A stretch of 64,000 nt of DNA from positions 26,940,865 to 27,004,864 of the forward strand of contig NC_092464.1 of the NCBI RefSeq assembly GCF_047495875.1. The letters run 5' to 3'. The notes below the pieces were generated by a model. The model was not told where the DNA came from and did no database searches. It saw only the letters and a list, made by a program, of their open reading frames with translations. Shown one piece after another: positions 15,015-25,610 of the stretch (position 1 is the first letter of the stretch; every line of letters starts with the position of its first letter). The DNA comes from Pithys albifrons albifrons (lineage: Eukaryota; Chordata; Aves; Passeriformes; Thamnophilidae). Both the position numbers and the translations under genes were made by a program.

Positions 15015-16560
15015 TAGTCAAACAACTTAAAAACAACTTGTTTACCTTTTATTTCACTTATAAGTAAAGAAGAATGGATCTGGAATATTTGACTTCTTAA
15101 AATGCAAGATTTTAAAATGTCAGTAGTTTAATCTTTGTATCCTTATTGCTAGTAGATGGAAATTCATAAATTATCCTGCATAAATTCCTGAAATATATTC
15201 CACCATGAATAATTATGAAAACAGTGAATTTTTTTTGTTGAATATAGAAATTGCAAGGGGAAGCAAAAAAGATGTGAATAAAGAAATGCTGAAAGGCATT
15301 TATTTTTATTCTACTGCTCTCTCTTCAAACCACTCACAAATAGAAAAATATTCAATTAATTTTTATAGTGATTTTCTGTTTTCCCCCTGATCTAAGTAAA
15401 GAATTTTGATAAGGGTAATAATCACTCAAAATCTGACAGTTTTTGAGCCCTGCACTTTAGTACACTCAAGCTCTGGCTGCGGATGAATAGAAAACACACT
15501 TTATATATAAAGCAAATATTTTTTATTAGCATAACTGAAATCTCAACAGTCTAATCATAGAGATACCATTAGTCCAGCTACCTCATTCTACACAGAATGG
15601 CTATTCTTAGTTTTACTTAGCTAAAAATCATTACTGTCGCATGCAAAGACAAGCAAGAATAAACAACTTAGGCATAGCCACCTGGTTGTGAGAAAAATTG
15701 CTGTTGCAGCTAAACTGAGTGAAAACAGTAGCAGCAGGCAGGTAAGGTTCAGACAGAGCAAGCCTGATAATCCTATCTTGAAGCCTTGCAAACTCAGTGA
15801 AAAACTTGTGTCTTGTGACAACTGATGTCAGTATTGTATCCCTGGGATCTAATGTTACTTCAAATTGAGAGAAATGAGATGTCCTTGTCACTTGCAAATG
15901 CATCTCTATTAAGTGGTGTAAGGACTTAAAGAGCACAGTTGCCTGTCTCAAACACTGTTAAGGCCACAGAACTTTGCCATAAACATAGAATGGAGTGACA
16001 GGATAGTGCTAACTCCAGGCCTGCTGGAGGTGAGATCTGGTTAGCACATCCTGGGTAAAGTATCCAGGCAAAGATTCCTACTGGGGCACACTATGTAAAG
16101 AAGCAACGGCTCATGCTCCTATCGCTGGTCAAACAAAGATCACCCCAAGTTATGAGACAGATGGCTTCTCTGATCTCCAATGATCACTGAAGCCCACTGT
16201 GCCTCTATCCACACCTTGAACTTGGACTGTAAGTTAATCCTCCACAGTGGTAACTTGAGATAAGCTAAAGGTAACCAGGTGTTATCTCAGATCTAGGGAG
16301 AGGTTAACTAAGCTGAGGGAAGAGAATATATCACTGATAACAGACACAAAACCGTCAGAATTTATTTGCCATAAGGAAAGCCAATTCACCAACAGTGCTG
16401 AAATCAGCACCGACTGGGCAAAAGGTAATTTCAGCAGGTGCAGATTGCAACCACTGACCCAAGAAACCCACCAACGCAAAAGAAAAAAAACTGAACACGC
16501 AGACTTAATTAGCATTAATTGTGTAGCCAGTGAATAATAATTTCTTTGTTCGCTAAAGTG

Positions 16561-16568
16561 TATAAATA
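16561..16568 (+). promoter_or_regulatory. TATA box of the LTR
   Basis: TATAAATA lies about 270 bp upstream of the AATAAA signal inside the inverted-repeat-bounded LTR, where a U3 promoter is expected. Whether it is active is unknown. Confidence 0.55.
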
Positions 16569-16677
16569 ATGAAAAGTTTTGAATGACTTCAGGACCCTCA
16601 CCATTAAGAAGCCCAGTGTGAACAAGGACCAACGGTACACTGCTGAATCCATGGGCAGTGACTGTCTTCTGCTTGAT

Positions 16678-16752
16678 ACTCACTCACTCGCTCACTCACT
16701 CACTCACTCACTCACTCACTCACTCACTCACTCACTTACTCACTCACTCACT
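16678..16752 (+). repeat. (CTCA)n tetranucleotide array
   Basis: About 18 CTCA (ACTC) units with single-base interruptions near 16690 (CTCG) and 16737 (CTTA). It lies between the TATA box and the poly(A) signal of the LTR, so an LTR transcript would carry it near its 5' end. Translations give repeated Thr-His-Ser-Leu, an artefact. Confidence 0.92.
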
Positions 16753-16828
16753 GTGTCTCTCCTCTCTTTTCTATTTCTTCTTCTCTTTTCCATTTCTTTC
16801 TATCTCTCTACATCATATTTTATTGTTA

Positions 16829-16834
16829 AATAAA
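16829..16834 (+). promoter_or_regulatory. Poly(A) signal of the LTR
   Basis: AATAAA about 80 bp before the LTR end, preceded by the TATA box and the CTCA array. This is the usual order of R and U5 signals. Confidence 0.55.
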
Positions 16835-16918
16835 ATCCATAATATTGGCTCTGGCATATGGTCTTATTTACACCTTAATTCATGTAGAGGCATCTCTCAA
16901 TAATACGATCTTAACAAG

Positions 16919-16936
16919 TGGCACTGAAGAACAATC
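16919..16936 (+). other. Candidate primer-binding site
   Basis: TGGCACTGAAGAACAATC starts two bases after the CA terminus of the LTR. A retroviral primer-binding site pairs with the 18 nt at the 3' end of a tRNA and therefore starts with TGG. I did not match it to a particular tRNA. Confidence 0.35.
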
Positions 16937-19900
16937 AGCCAAAATTTTTTGCTTATTTTCTTTCTCATCTTAAACTGATCCACAGATTTCTATTACTGAA
17001 TCCTTCGAAACCTCAGTCCCTAACATACAATGTGAAATATAAAAGGTGTAAATTTCATGGTATAAATGCTTGCTTAAGTTATATCATGGTCCCTTTTCGT
17101 GCTCTTCATCTATAATAAAGAAGTTCAATAGGACTTCTTCTCTGACAATATGTAGTTATTAGTTTGCTTCCTTATTTGATCTCTAACTTAAATGATAATC
17201 TTCCTTCCTTAAGAAAAAAGCAGTGAGATTCAGTCTGTGCAATTCATAATGTGTGCAATGGAGACAGAGGTAAATAAAATAGTGGGTTTTCCCTGCCTCT
17301 TTTCATACATGCAACCACAAAGAAGCCTTTACCTCATCCACTTCATAAACCTAGTAATGACAGTAAACACTTTTTTTGGCTTTAAATACATTTCTATGAC
17401 TTGCGAAACATACTGATTCACTTTTGTCCTTTACGTGTCATGACTGCTCCACTTTGCTTTCTCCTATTCCCAGGCAAAGCCAAAAAGTCATGACCAGCTT
17501 AGTCTGAGGGCAAGTATTGGTGAAATAAAGTTTTCTGCTTATTGTGTTTAAAGAATGTAAATGTTACAATTACCTCCTAATAAAACAGTATTGACTAAGG
17601 ACTCTCACTGTTAAAAGATGAAATAAACCAAAATACGTAGGATTTAGGAAGAGTGTTGTTATAATTTATTCTATTGTTTTCAAAGTTTAGGTAAATGATT
17701 CTTTAAAATGACATCATACAATGGCGGTGCAATTAAAGAGTTTATTTGCTTTTTTTTAGTGCCCGGCAGAATCAAAATAAAATTTTAAATCATCACACTA
17801 TACTGAGTGATCCAAAGAACTGCCAAAGACAGACAGAAGTGTCAGCCTCTGAGAATATTTTTCAGAAGTACAGCATATACTGCTCACAGTTATCCATCAA
17901 AAAAGTTGAAGAATATGGAAAATATATGCGATATAATATATGCACCAGCACCTGTTTGCAGATGTAATCACTCATTTTGAAGCCTCTCTACTAGTTACCT
18001 ATTTGTATCTATAGTTATGATAAAATGTAGATATCTTTATAGTTCTGGATGAAAAGTGTTGACTTGGCCTTCATTAAGTGTTCCTCCTCTTGAATAGTTA
18101 TTCAAATGAAATGTCTGAAGTCGTTGCTGCTTTTAAACCACTAAAATACAGGAATAAGAGAATCTCCAAATCTGGGCAATACAATTTCTATTTGTCAAAC
18201 ACACCCTGAGGCTCTGAGCATGTGCGTCAGTCACAGCTATAGTGCGACTGGGTGGGTCTGACTGATAGTGATTGAGTAAAGTGCCAACATAACTGAGTAA
18301 GATTGAAGATGACTACATCGATATGCTTGAATTGGCATTAGTATTAATGAACAGGACAGCACATATCTTGACATGAGTAAGTGGTCACAGCCTGGGAGTG
18401 TGGAAGTGAATATTAGCTCACATGACTTGATATAACTTTGTATGGGTGTACGTGTGACACATGAATGATTACTGGAAGTCAGTATCAGTGGGTGGGAGTA
18501 GCAGTGTCACTTTATATAAATGAGTATCCCTGACAGGGGGCAATTTAGTTTCTGCCTAAAGATTTCCTGTTGGTAGAGAAAAACCTACTATCTACCAGTG
18601 ACAGAATATCCACTCCCTTCAGGCAGTTTCTCTCTGTTTTCCATTAGGTTGTGGTATTTCTTAACATTTCTGAAACTACAGCTATGTATCACTCATTAAG
18701 ATTGGAAAGGGACATTGTCTTTAATCTTGGCTGGAATCCAAGCCTTCATTATTGTATAATTTTCTCAGTTTCTCTAATAGACAATACCTGTTTTGTGATT
18801 GATGGGATATTGTCGCCTTTTCATGTTCCCTGCCAAAAGAGACTTATGAAATTGTTGCACCATAAAACTATCTACATGTATACATGTGTTTATGCATATA
18901 TGTATGTATGTTTATAGTCCTTAAAGTAATGAATATGGCTTCAGAAAAATGCAAATTTAGGTATTAAATAAACTTGATTTCAGAGTAATAGAAACCTCTT
19001 CACCCAGCACTAAATTTAGAACTGGAAATCTGAATGTTTGTGTGGGTATGTTAACCCTTTTGAAACTGCACTGGAGCATAATGCACTGCCCTTTTGAAAC
19101 TTCACTGGAGTCCAGTGTAATGCAAAGCTTCCAGCTTTCACTCATGCAATCCCTGACTCACAGCCATTCTCTGCAGGTCAGAGCTGAAGCTGCAAGGGGT
19201 AAACAGTAAGGTTTGCCCAGCTGTTCCAAGGGGTGAGTTAGGCAGCAGCTGCTAGCATTAATGAACAGTCAGTCTCAAGTGCTTCAGAGTCAGCTGGACA
19301 CTCTTCTGTGCCAAGTTTGGAATTCAAAATGTCAGATGTGGATATGGGACGAGTAAGCATGAGTCATGCGATTCTCCTTAGAGGCATGATGATGCAGTTT
19401 TCCTCTGTGGAAAATTCCCAGTACCTAGAAAGAGTTAGGTGGAACTTTTAGCTCCTGATTGTCCTGCTCAGGACATGGCTCTCTCTTACCTTTTTTCCCC
19501 CAGCAGGAGCCCCTACCTACCACCTCCCTGACTCAGCCCAGGATTAACAGCAATCAGTTAATTCTATTAATATATTAATTCTGTTTGGGCATTGCCCCAA
19601 GTAGAGTAATTAAGAGCCCCTTTTCAGTTAAGAAACAGAAATATAAAAAGATTTCATAATCATCAGTGCAAATTTTTCAATAAATGTGGGTTCTGCACTT
19701 TTCAAAAGATAGCAAGAGAATGAAGAAGGAAAGAAGGAGAAGGAAATCAAACAGGACTAAACCTGAAATCAGTGATCCCAACTCATCATTAAATGTAAGG
19801 ACAGGTATAATTCTGATCCCTTTATTCACGTGACAAGATAAAACTCTCACACACACTCTTGCACTCTCTTTCTTTTTCCTAATGTTCTCAGAAACATCTC

Positions 19901-21639
19901 TCTGTAGTCACCCATCCTTACCGAGAGTTTCTTTAAATTATAGTCTTACAAATTCTGGGGGACATAGCCACTGTTTGATGAAAATGAGAGTTGCGCAATT
20001 AACAAAGACTGACTGAAAATATGATTCTTTTTTATAAAGTAGAAATCCTACTATACCAATAATTATTTTTGATGAATCCTATACCAAAATATTTATGCTT
20101 GAGGATTCATGTTCCTATATCCTGTTTTCTGCCAAATAAGACTGAATTTATGAATATTGTAGTCTCTATGTGTTTCTTTTTGGGAATTTGGACCTTAGAT
20201 TGTGTGCATGCAACCCTCAGCCTTAGAGATCTCAACTATATGGACACAATTAAAATCAATTTTCCCAAATCAGTTTCAGTTTTGCACTTCTTATTTTTGA
20301 TGGCTCCTCCCCTTTTTCTTCTTTCAAAGATTGTGAATCTCTATCAGGAAGAGGTATCTGCAGACTACCCTCAATAAGACACTGCATCTCCTTTTGCCTT
20401 GCCTGGTATTCACCTAGAGACAATAGACGAAGCAGAAGGAAAGTAATGGACTTTTTTTTTTTAATAAACTATTGGGAATTAAAAATATGAGAATAGGAAC
20501 ACTGAATACCCAAGTGTTGAAAAAAATTTTTTTTGCAAAAAGGAGAGTTACAAATGTTGCCCATGTGACTTCCCACTTACAGGATGTATCCACTTTCTTG
20601 AGCCATTTAAATAAGTGACCTTTTAAGCAAGACTGCATGTGAATCATGAATACCATCATGCAGGAAGGTGACAGATTTTATGGATTGGTCATGGTAAAAC
20701 CAGAAAATTTCACAGTTCATCATGCATTAATGGAGATGGTTAAAAAAACATAAAATCATTTATAGTGATAAAAATTATACTGAAAGGGTGCAAATTATAT
20801 TTTTAACAAAACTAAATCATAAAGATATGTGGCATGCTTTCAATGGACTTGGGAAGTATTGTTTTAAACTGGGGAAATGCACAAAAAACCCCCAGCCCCC
20901 CCTCTCAAATAGTAATTGTGGTGGAAAGAAAGAAAATAAAAAATAACATGTAAGGATGTGACCACTTCAAATCAAATTCAATGTGCTTGGAGCACAGTTA
21001 AATTTGCACAGAAGCTGCACATTGTTATGAGCTCTCATGCATAACATAAACACAGAGGAACAATGCAAAGACCTCTGATAAGCCAATATAAATGCAAGGT
21101 ATTTTCATGGAACATAATAAAAACTATTCTTATGGTAACAAAGTAGGTCTGTAATTCAGGCAGTCTTTCAAATTGCAGAATCTTATCCAACCACCTTCAG
21201 CCATGCCACTTCAGTCTGTGATATTTTCTGGTTAATCTAAACAGGGCTGAAAACTTTAGTGTCTGTTTAGGTGGGAAGCCAAATAGCCGCACATTTAAAA
21301 AGTGCTGGCTGGGTTTTGATTTTCCTGACTTTTTACTAGTCTTTCTGAGACACTGCTTAAATGTTCCTGTCATTAGAACAATATTACTGACTCTAGGCAG
21401 CTGTCTTCATTTGGACTGACCAAATCTGGAATTTTTTTTTGAAAATGTGATAATGATCAAAAGTCAGAAGTACAGAAAGTTCAAAACAGGTTATAGGAAA
21501 ACCAAGAGGTAGGATTGAGTTGGAAAGTAAACTCGTGATTTTTTGAGGTAACATAGTTGTGTTAATATTTCTTGTAGGTAAGATACTATGGGAGTTATCT
21601 TTAAGAGAGTACAGGAAAATAAGCAGGTCTTTAAACACC
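16937..21639. other. Unassigned AT-rich region
   Basis: About 4.7 kb with no gene recognised. It contains a two-copy 34-bp tandem duplication (19055-19123), a palindromic ACATGTATACATGT near 18874 leading into TATG repeats, and a stretch at 18270-18530 where TGAGTA recurs four times. Short frames of 60-100 codons show no known motif. Confidence 0.55.
19055..19123 (+). repeat. Two-copy 34-bp tandem duplication
   Basis: CCCTTTTGAAAC begins at 19055 and again at 19089. Each is followed by a nearly identical C-A-C-T-G-G-A-G segment and a diverged end containing TAATGC. The period is 34 bp with a few substitutions, so this looks like an old local duplication. Confidence 0.75.
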
Positions 21640-23090
21640 TACAAGTGGGAGAATAGCCCATGCCAGTGCCAAGGAAAACAAGTAGATGTAAAAGGAGACC
21701 AGATTGGCTAAACAAGGAGCTGTTTTAGAGCTGCAATGAAGAAAGTCAGTTTACAAGGGTTGCAAGTGGAAGTGGGCTGCATGGAAGTAGAGTCTCTGCT
21801 GTTGCCTCAGCAGCAAAAGACTGAACAATGGAAATGTTCATCTCCTTACTGAAGACCCTCAGCCCTCTGTGCTTAGTGAAAGGTTTCAAAGAGACGTACC
21901 AGCAATGGACGAGGATTCATAGACTATCCGAGAGAATATGACACTCATAAGTCAATGGAACTTGATGGGCTGCATTTGAAGGTTTTGAGAGCTTGCCCCT
22001 GCCACAGGGAGGCTACTCTCCACCCTGAATTGCCTCCAGAGAGCAGAGAAGATCCTCTGAGATTAGAAGAAGGTAAAATTTACATCTAGATTTTGAAAAG
22101 AACAAAGGGCAATCTGGAGATCACTGTCACTTTAGTAACTTGGAAAATCATGAACCAGGTCTTCTTGGAACACATTTCTGGCCACAAGAGAGAGAAGAAA
22201 ATTTCTGCAGAGAGCAAACATTTAAGAAGGATAAATCACACCTAACCAACTTGATTGACTACTATGATGAAATTATGGGGTTTGTGGATGAAGGGAAAGC
22301 AAAGAATTTCAGTTACTTTGACTTTAAACTTTTACCTTGATTTAGGTTGAGCACTGCTTTTGATATTGTTTCTTACAGTATTTTTTAATAGATAGGCAAC
22401 TGGATAGTGTAAAAAAGTGGTCACCATTAGAGAGTAGAGACTAATGTGCTGTGCACTACCCACATGCCTGTCACAAATGAGGTTTATGTCTACCCTGGGA
22501 CCTGTCCTGTTCAACATTTTCATCCATAACCTGGAGGAATAAATGGAGGAAGCAATGGACCCTCTTCTCAGGTTTGAAAATGACATATGAATTGTGAGGG
22601 TTACCCAATATCCTGAGGAGCAGGACTGCCATCCACAGGGATCTAGATAGGCTGGAGGAATGGGCTAACCAAAACCAACAGGATTCTTCAAGGACAAATG
22701 CAAAGCTCTCTACTGGAAAGGTGCAACTCCAGCACTGACACAGGCTGGGGACTGAATAGCTGAAAAAGCATCCATCAGTCTTCACACACGAATCCAACAG
22801 TGAGCCCTGGCAGCAAAGGCAACCAGTAGACTTCTGGACTGCAAGGACAGGAGTATGGCCAGTGGCTTGAGGGTGTTGATTGTCAACCTGTATTCAACAG
22901 TCATTAGATAATATTCAAACAATACATGGGTTTTTTCCCCTTACCTTGTACAAGAGAGATATCAATAAACTGTAATGAGTACAGATGACAGCCATGGAGA
23001 TGGTTTAGACTTGAAACATTCATCCTGGAGCAGGTGGCTGGACTAGAGACCTTCTGAAGTTCATTCCAGCCTGAACTATTCCGTGATTCT
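21640..23090 (+). mobile_element. Decayed CR1 LINE, ORF2 part plus 3' end
   Basis: Pieces of CR1 ORF2 can be followed in order on the plus strand: a segment reading like RPDWLNKELF near 21697, an M-x-L-D-G-L-H-L-K-V-L-R segment near 21955, a V-T-W-K-I-M-N-Q-V segment near 22137, and a GPVLFNIFIHNLEE segment near 22500 that matches the RT region before the catalytic box. The tail ends with a CR1-like 'cattccagcctgaactattc' and 'gtgattct' at 23090. Stops and frameshifts are frequent and the 5' part (endonuclease) is missing. The left boundary is approximate. Confidence 0.78.
22490..22700 (+). pseudogene. CR1 reverse transcriptase remnant
   Basis: The frame reads GPVLFNIFIHNLEE, then a stop, then L-L-R-F-E-N-D at about 22573-22584. 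In CR1 RT the corresponding box is F-A-D-D, with the two Asp binding the metal ions. Here it is F-E-N-D, so one catalytic Asp is lost. Further stops follow. The remnant cannot encode a working enzyme. Confidence 0.72.
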
Positions 23091-24414
23091 CCCTGAAACC
23101 TGTCTGGAACACTGTGTATCAGTGCTGAGCTGAAGTATTTCTGTATGTAGAAGACACCAGGTGTGCTGAAATTATAGAGCTCACCACAGTTTTGTGAACT
23201 TTCAGCTGAATTACCTAATTAAAGAGATTCAGAATTATGATATATCCGAAGTTAAAAGCAGTCTCAACTCAGACAGCAGTGAGACAGCAAGAAAATATCA
23301 TAATTTCAACAGCTGAAGAGCTAGTTATGAAAAAAAGTGAGGCCCATGTGAATGCACATCCTCTGACTGGATCCAAAGATGGACAAAATATTTTTTTGAA
23401 ATTTAATATATTTTCTATAGTAAAAGTGTAAAAAAAGATTTCCTTTTTGTAACTCTCTTTCCAAAATGCAATATGTCTTTGAACTTTATAAATCTACAGC
23501 TTGCAAATTCTGTATCTGTATCAATTCCCAGAAGGACTTTATCTTATTAAATGAACTCTAACATGGCTGCAGAGTAAGACTAATGTAGCACCTCTAGCAG
23601 CAGACTTTTTCAGTGGGTGACATAATGGCATATAGTTAGGGAATTTTTTCAAGAGGTAGTCAATCTGAATATGCAGTAGGTAATCCACTAAATCACACTT
23701 GTAGAAATATGTTTTAAAACAATGAACAGTTTGCCTGTAACTGAAAATGCAATATTTATTAGCTTTACATGCTTCATAAACACAATAAAATGCTTCTGCT
23801 AATTGTCTCAAGCTATCATATAGGACCTAGACACAGTGTTCTACAGTAAACTAGATTAATTTTTACAGCAAGGTTCCTTAATTCAGTGGTAGTACCACAT
23901 AGCAGCTTGAAAATGATGCTGCAATTTCATTTGAGATAGAAAATAAGGCATGTAATCAGAATATGTACTTTACTGTTACCATACTGTTAGTTTAATTTGT
24001 TTTGTTTACCTTTTCAGAATTGCTAAATTGAAAATTGCCAGGTTGAAATTGCCATTTTTGACGCCTGGGTTTGGTGGCATTTTAGCCATTTGCTTACAAG
24101 AAAATCTGAACAATCAGAGACACTAAGATCTGCCTGCAAAGGTCTCTTTACAAGAATATAGGCAAGCACATGGGATTCATATTTTCAAAACTGGTCAGCA
24201 TTATCACAGCTGCACTGAAATTCAAATTCTTACCATTCATCTTCCTAGATAGTCTCACAGACAACAGTACCACTACATTCACATGATCTCAAGTAATTAA
24301 GTTAATACAATTTAATGAACTAATATTTTTCCTGAGCCACGGTAATGGTTGCCTTTAAAAGCACCAAGATGCAAACATTGCTGTTCTGTAACCGACACGA
24401 GGAGAATGAGTGTG

Positions 24415-24572
24415 CAGTTGAAGCAGACGTGCCATGCACATACCAAGTGCCTGATTGTTGTGTGCCAGGTGTGTATTGGGCATGCGCCAAATGTGTGATT
24501 GCTGTGTGCCAAGTGTGTGATGGATGTGTGATTTTCATTTGTAAGGCACATGATAGATGCGTGATTGTCCCA
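24415..24572 (+). repeat. Degenerate minisatellite, about 22-bp period, left part
   Basis: Successive units of 22 bp can be read as T-G-(T/C)-x-T-G-A-T-T-G-x-x-(G/A)-T-G-(T/C)-G-C-C-A: at about 24449, 24471 and 24493, with weaker units on both sides. The frequent GTGATT and TGTGCCA words give His/Thr/Cys-rich translations on both strands, which are artefacts. The array resumes after the CR1 tail at 24573-24790. Confidence 0.7.
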
Positions 24573-24790
24573 GGATATTAGGAAGAATTTCTTCATGGAA
24601 AGTATTATCAAGCATTGGAACAGGCTGGCTAGGGAGTTGGTGGAGTCACCATCCTTGGCAGTGTTCAAGAAATGACTGATGTAGCACTTATTGCCATGGT
24701 CTAGTTGACAAGGTGGAGGTCAGTCAAAGGTTGGACTCAATGATCTTGGAGGTCTTTTCCAACATAAATGATTCTGTAGTTCTGTGATCC
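24573..24790 (+). mobile_element. CR1 LINE 3' tail
   Basis: Starts GGATATTAGGAAGAATTTCT, then 'caagcattggaacaggctgg', 'gagtcaccatccttgg', 'ttggactcaatgatcttgga', 'ggtcttttccaac', and ends at 'gattctgtagttctgtgatc'. This is the avian CR1 3' terminal block in order, about 218 bp, well preserved and 5'-truncated. It lies inside a degenerate minisatellite, so it inserted after the array existed. Confidence 0.93.
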
Positions 24791-24980
24791 TGGGATTGGC
24801 ACGTGATTAGCATGTGACAGCCAGGTGATTGCTGCATGATGAGCATGTGATTGGCATGTGACAGCCATGTGATTGCCACATACAGGGCATGTGATGGGAA
24901 TGTGATTGCCTTTGTCAGTTGTGTGCCAGGCACATGCTGTCTATGTGTCATCTGTGTGCCATCTGTTTGCTGGTCTTGCT
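24791..24980 (+). repeat. Degenerate minisatellite, right part
   Basis: GCATGTGA and GTGATTG words recur every 20-24 bp (for example CATGTGACAGCCAGGTGATT and CATGTGACAGCCATGTGATT). Composition and word content match the array to the left of the CR1 tail, so both are taken as one interrupted array. Confidence 0.7.
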
Positions 24981-25519
24981 CACCAGAGCAGTGTCGAGGG
25001 AACGGATGTTTGCGCTGGCACCACCCCAGGGAAACAGTTTCTCTGCTCATGGCGACCCAGAGGCAGAACAAGAGAACTATCAAAGCAGACTTTTTCAATC
25101 AATTGGTTCTCTTCTAGTTTCTTGCAAGTACGATATAAAATTTAATGGTTTGAAATATGGAGGCAAATGCTAATGCATATTATTTATTGACTCTGTTAAC
25201 TCTGCTGTACTGTAAAGGGAGAACAAACGCAAAGGAAACTTTGAGTAAGAATCTAGAAGCAAAAAACCCAGGGGAAGTGAGTATCACAGAATTGTATGAA
25301 CAGTCTGCTAAAATGGCTCAACCAGCCAGCAATACCTTGTTACATTACAGTAAAACAGCTCTTTGTCTTTTGGAAAAAAAAAAACAAAACAAAAAACGTC
25401 TGGTTCTCATTTTCCAAAGCTGTGAATCTGTTCACAGATTCCAGAATACAATATTTCAGAAGGATATCATCGAGCTTTGTTTTGTATATTTTCATAATAC
25501 TCAGAAGAGATGTGTGCAG

Positions 25520-25556
25520 GTGTGTATACATATGTGCATGTGCACATATGCGTATA
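25520..25556. repeat. Alternating purine-pyrimidine tract with palindrome
   Basis: Thirty-seven bases alternate purine and pyrimidine without a break. Inside it CATATGTGCA (25529-25538) and TGCACATATG (25541-25550) form perfect 10-bp inverted arms separated by two bases. This composition favours Z-DNA and cruciform extrusion in vitro. No biological role can be claimed. Confidence 0.85.
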
Positions 25557-25590
25557 GAGAGATAAAAACAGACATGTTAAAAAAAAAAAA

Positions 25591-25610
25591 ATATATATAT
25601 ATATATATAT
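25591..25610. repeat. (AT)10 microsatellite
   Basis: Ten AT units directly after an A run of about 12. Confidence 0.92.

Larger units (their letters stand above)
3171..15955. other. Unassigned AT-rich region with low-complexity tracts
   Basis: About 12.8 kb without a recognisable gene. Short frames are below about 110 codons and none matches a family I know. The most protein-like in composition, at 6577-6777 on the plus strand, has no recognised motif or splice context. Visible structure is limited to two A/C-rich tracts (4489-4598, 7722-7795), a 23-nt T run (12780-12802) and a purine tract (14981-15014). Confidence 0.6.
15956..16916 (+). mobile_element. Endogenous retrovirus-type LTR, about 961 bp
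   Basis: The block begins TGTTAAG (15956) and ends CTTAACA (16910-16916), perfect 7-bp inverted termini of the TG...CA kind expected of retroviral LTRs. In order it holds a long U3-like stretch, a TATA box (16561-16568), a CTCA array (16678-16752), an AATAAA signal (16829-16834) and a roughly 80-bp U5-like tail. Two bases after the end is TGGCACTGAAGAACAATC, which begins with TGG as primer-binding sites do. The flanks (AACAC on the left, AGTGG on the right) do not form a direct repeat. This may therefore be the left LTR of a provirus whose interior is mostly deleted, not a simple solo LTR. No gag, pol or env reading frame follows. The minus-strand frame at 16282-16683 is incidental. The family is not identified. 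Confidence 0.72.

Noticed and set aside
16282..16683. Minus-strand frame of 133 codons
   Set aside because: Lies antisense inside the LTR at 15956-16916. No retroviral or host protein similarity.
24312..25098. His/Thr-rich and Cys-rich frames with repeated words
   Set aside because: They are translations of the degenerate GTGATTG/TGTGCCA minisatellite and the CR1 tail, not repeat proteins.
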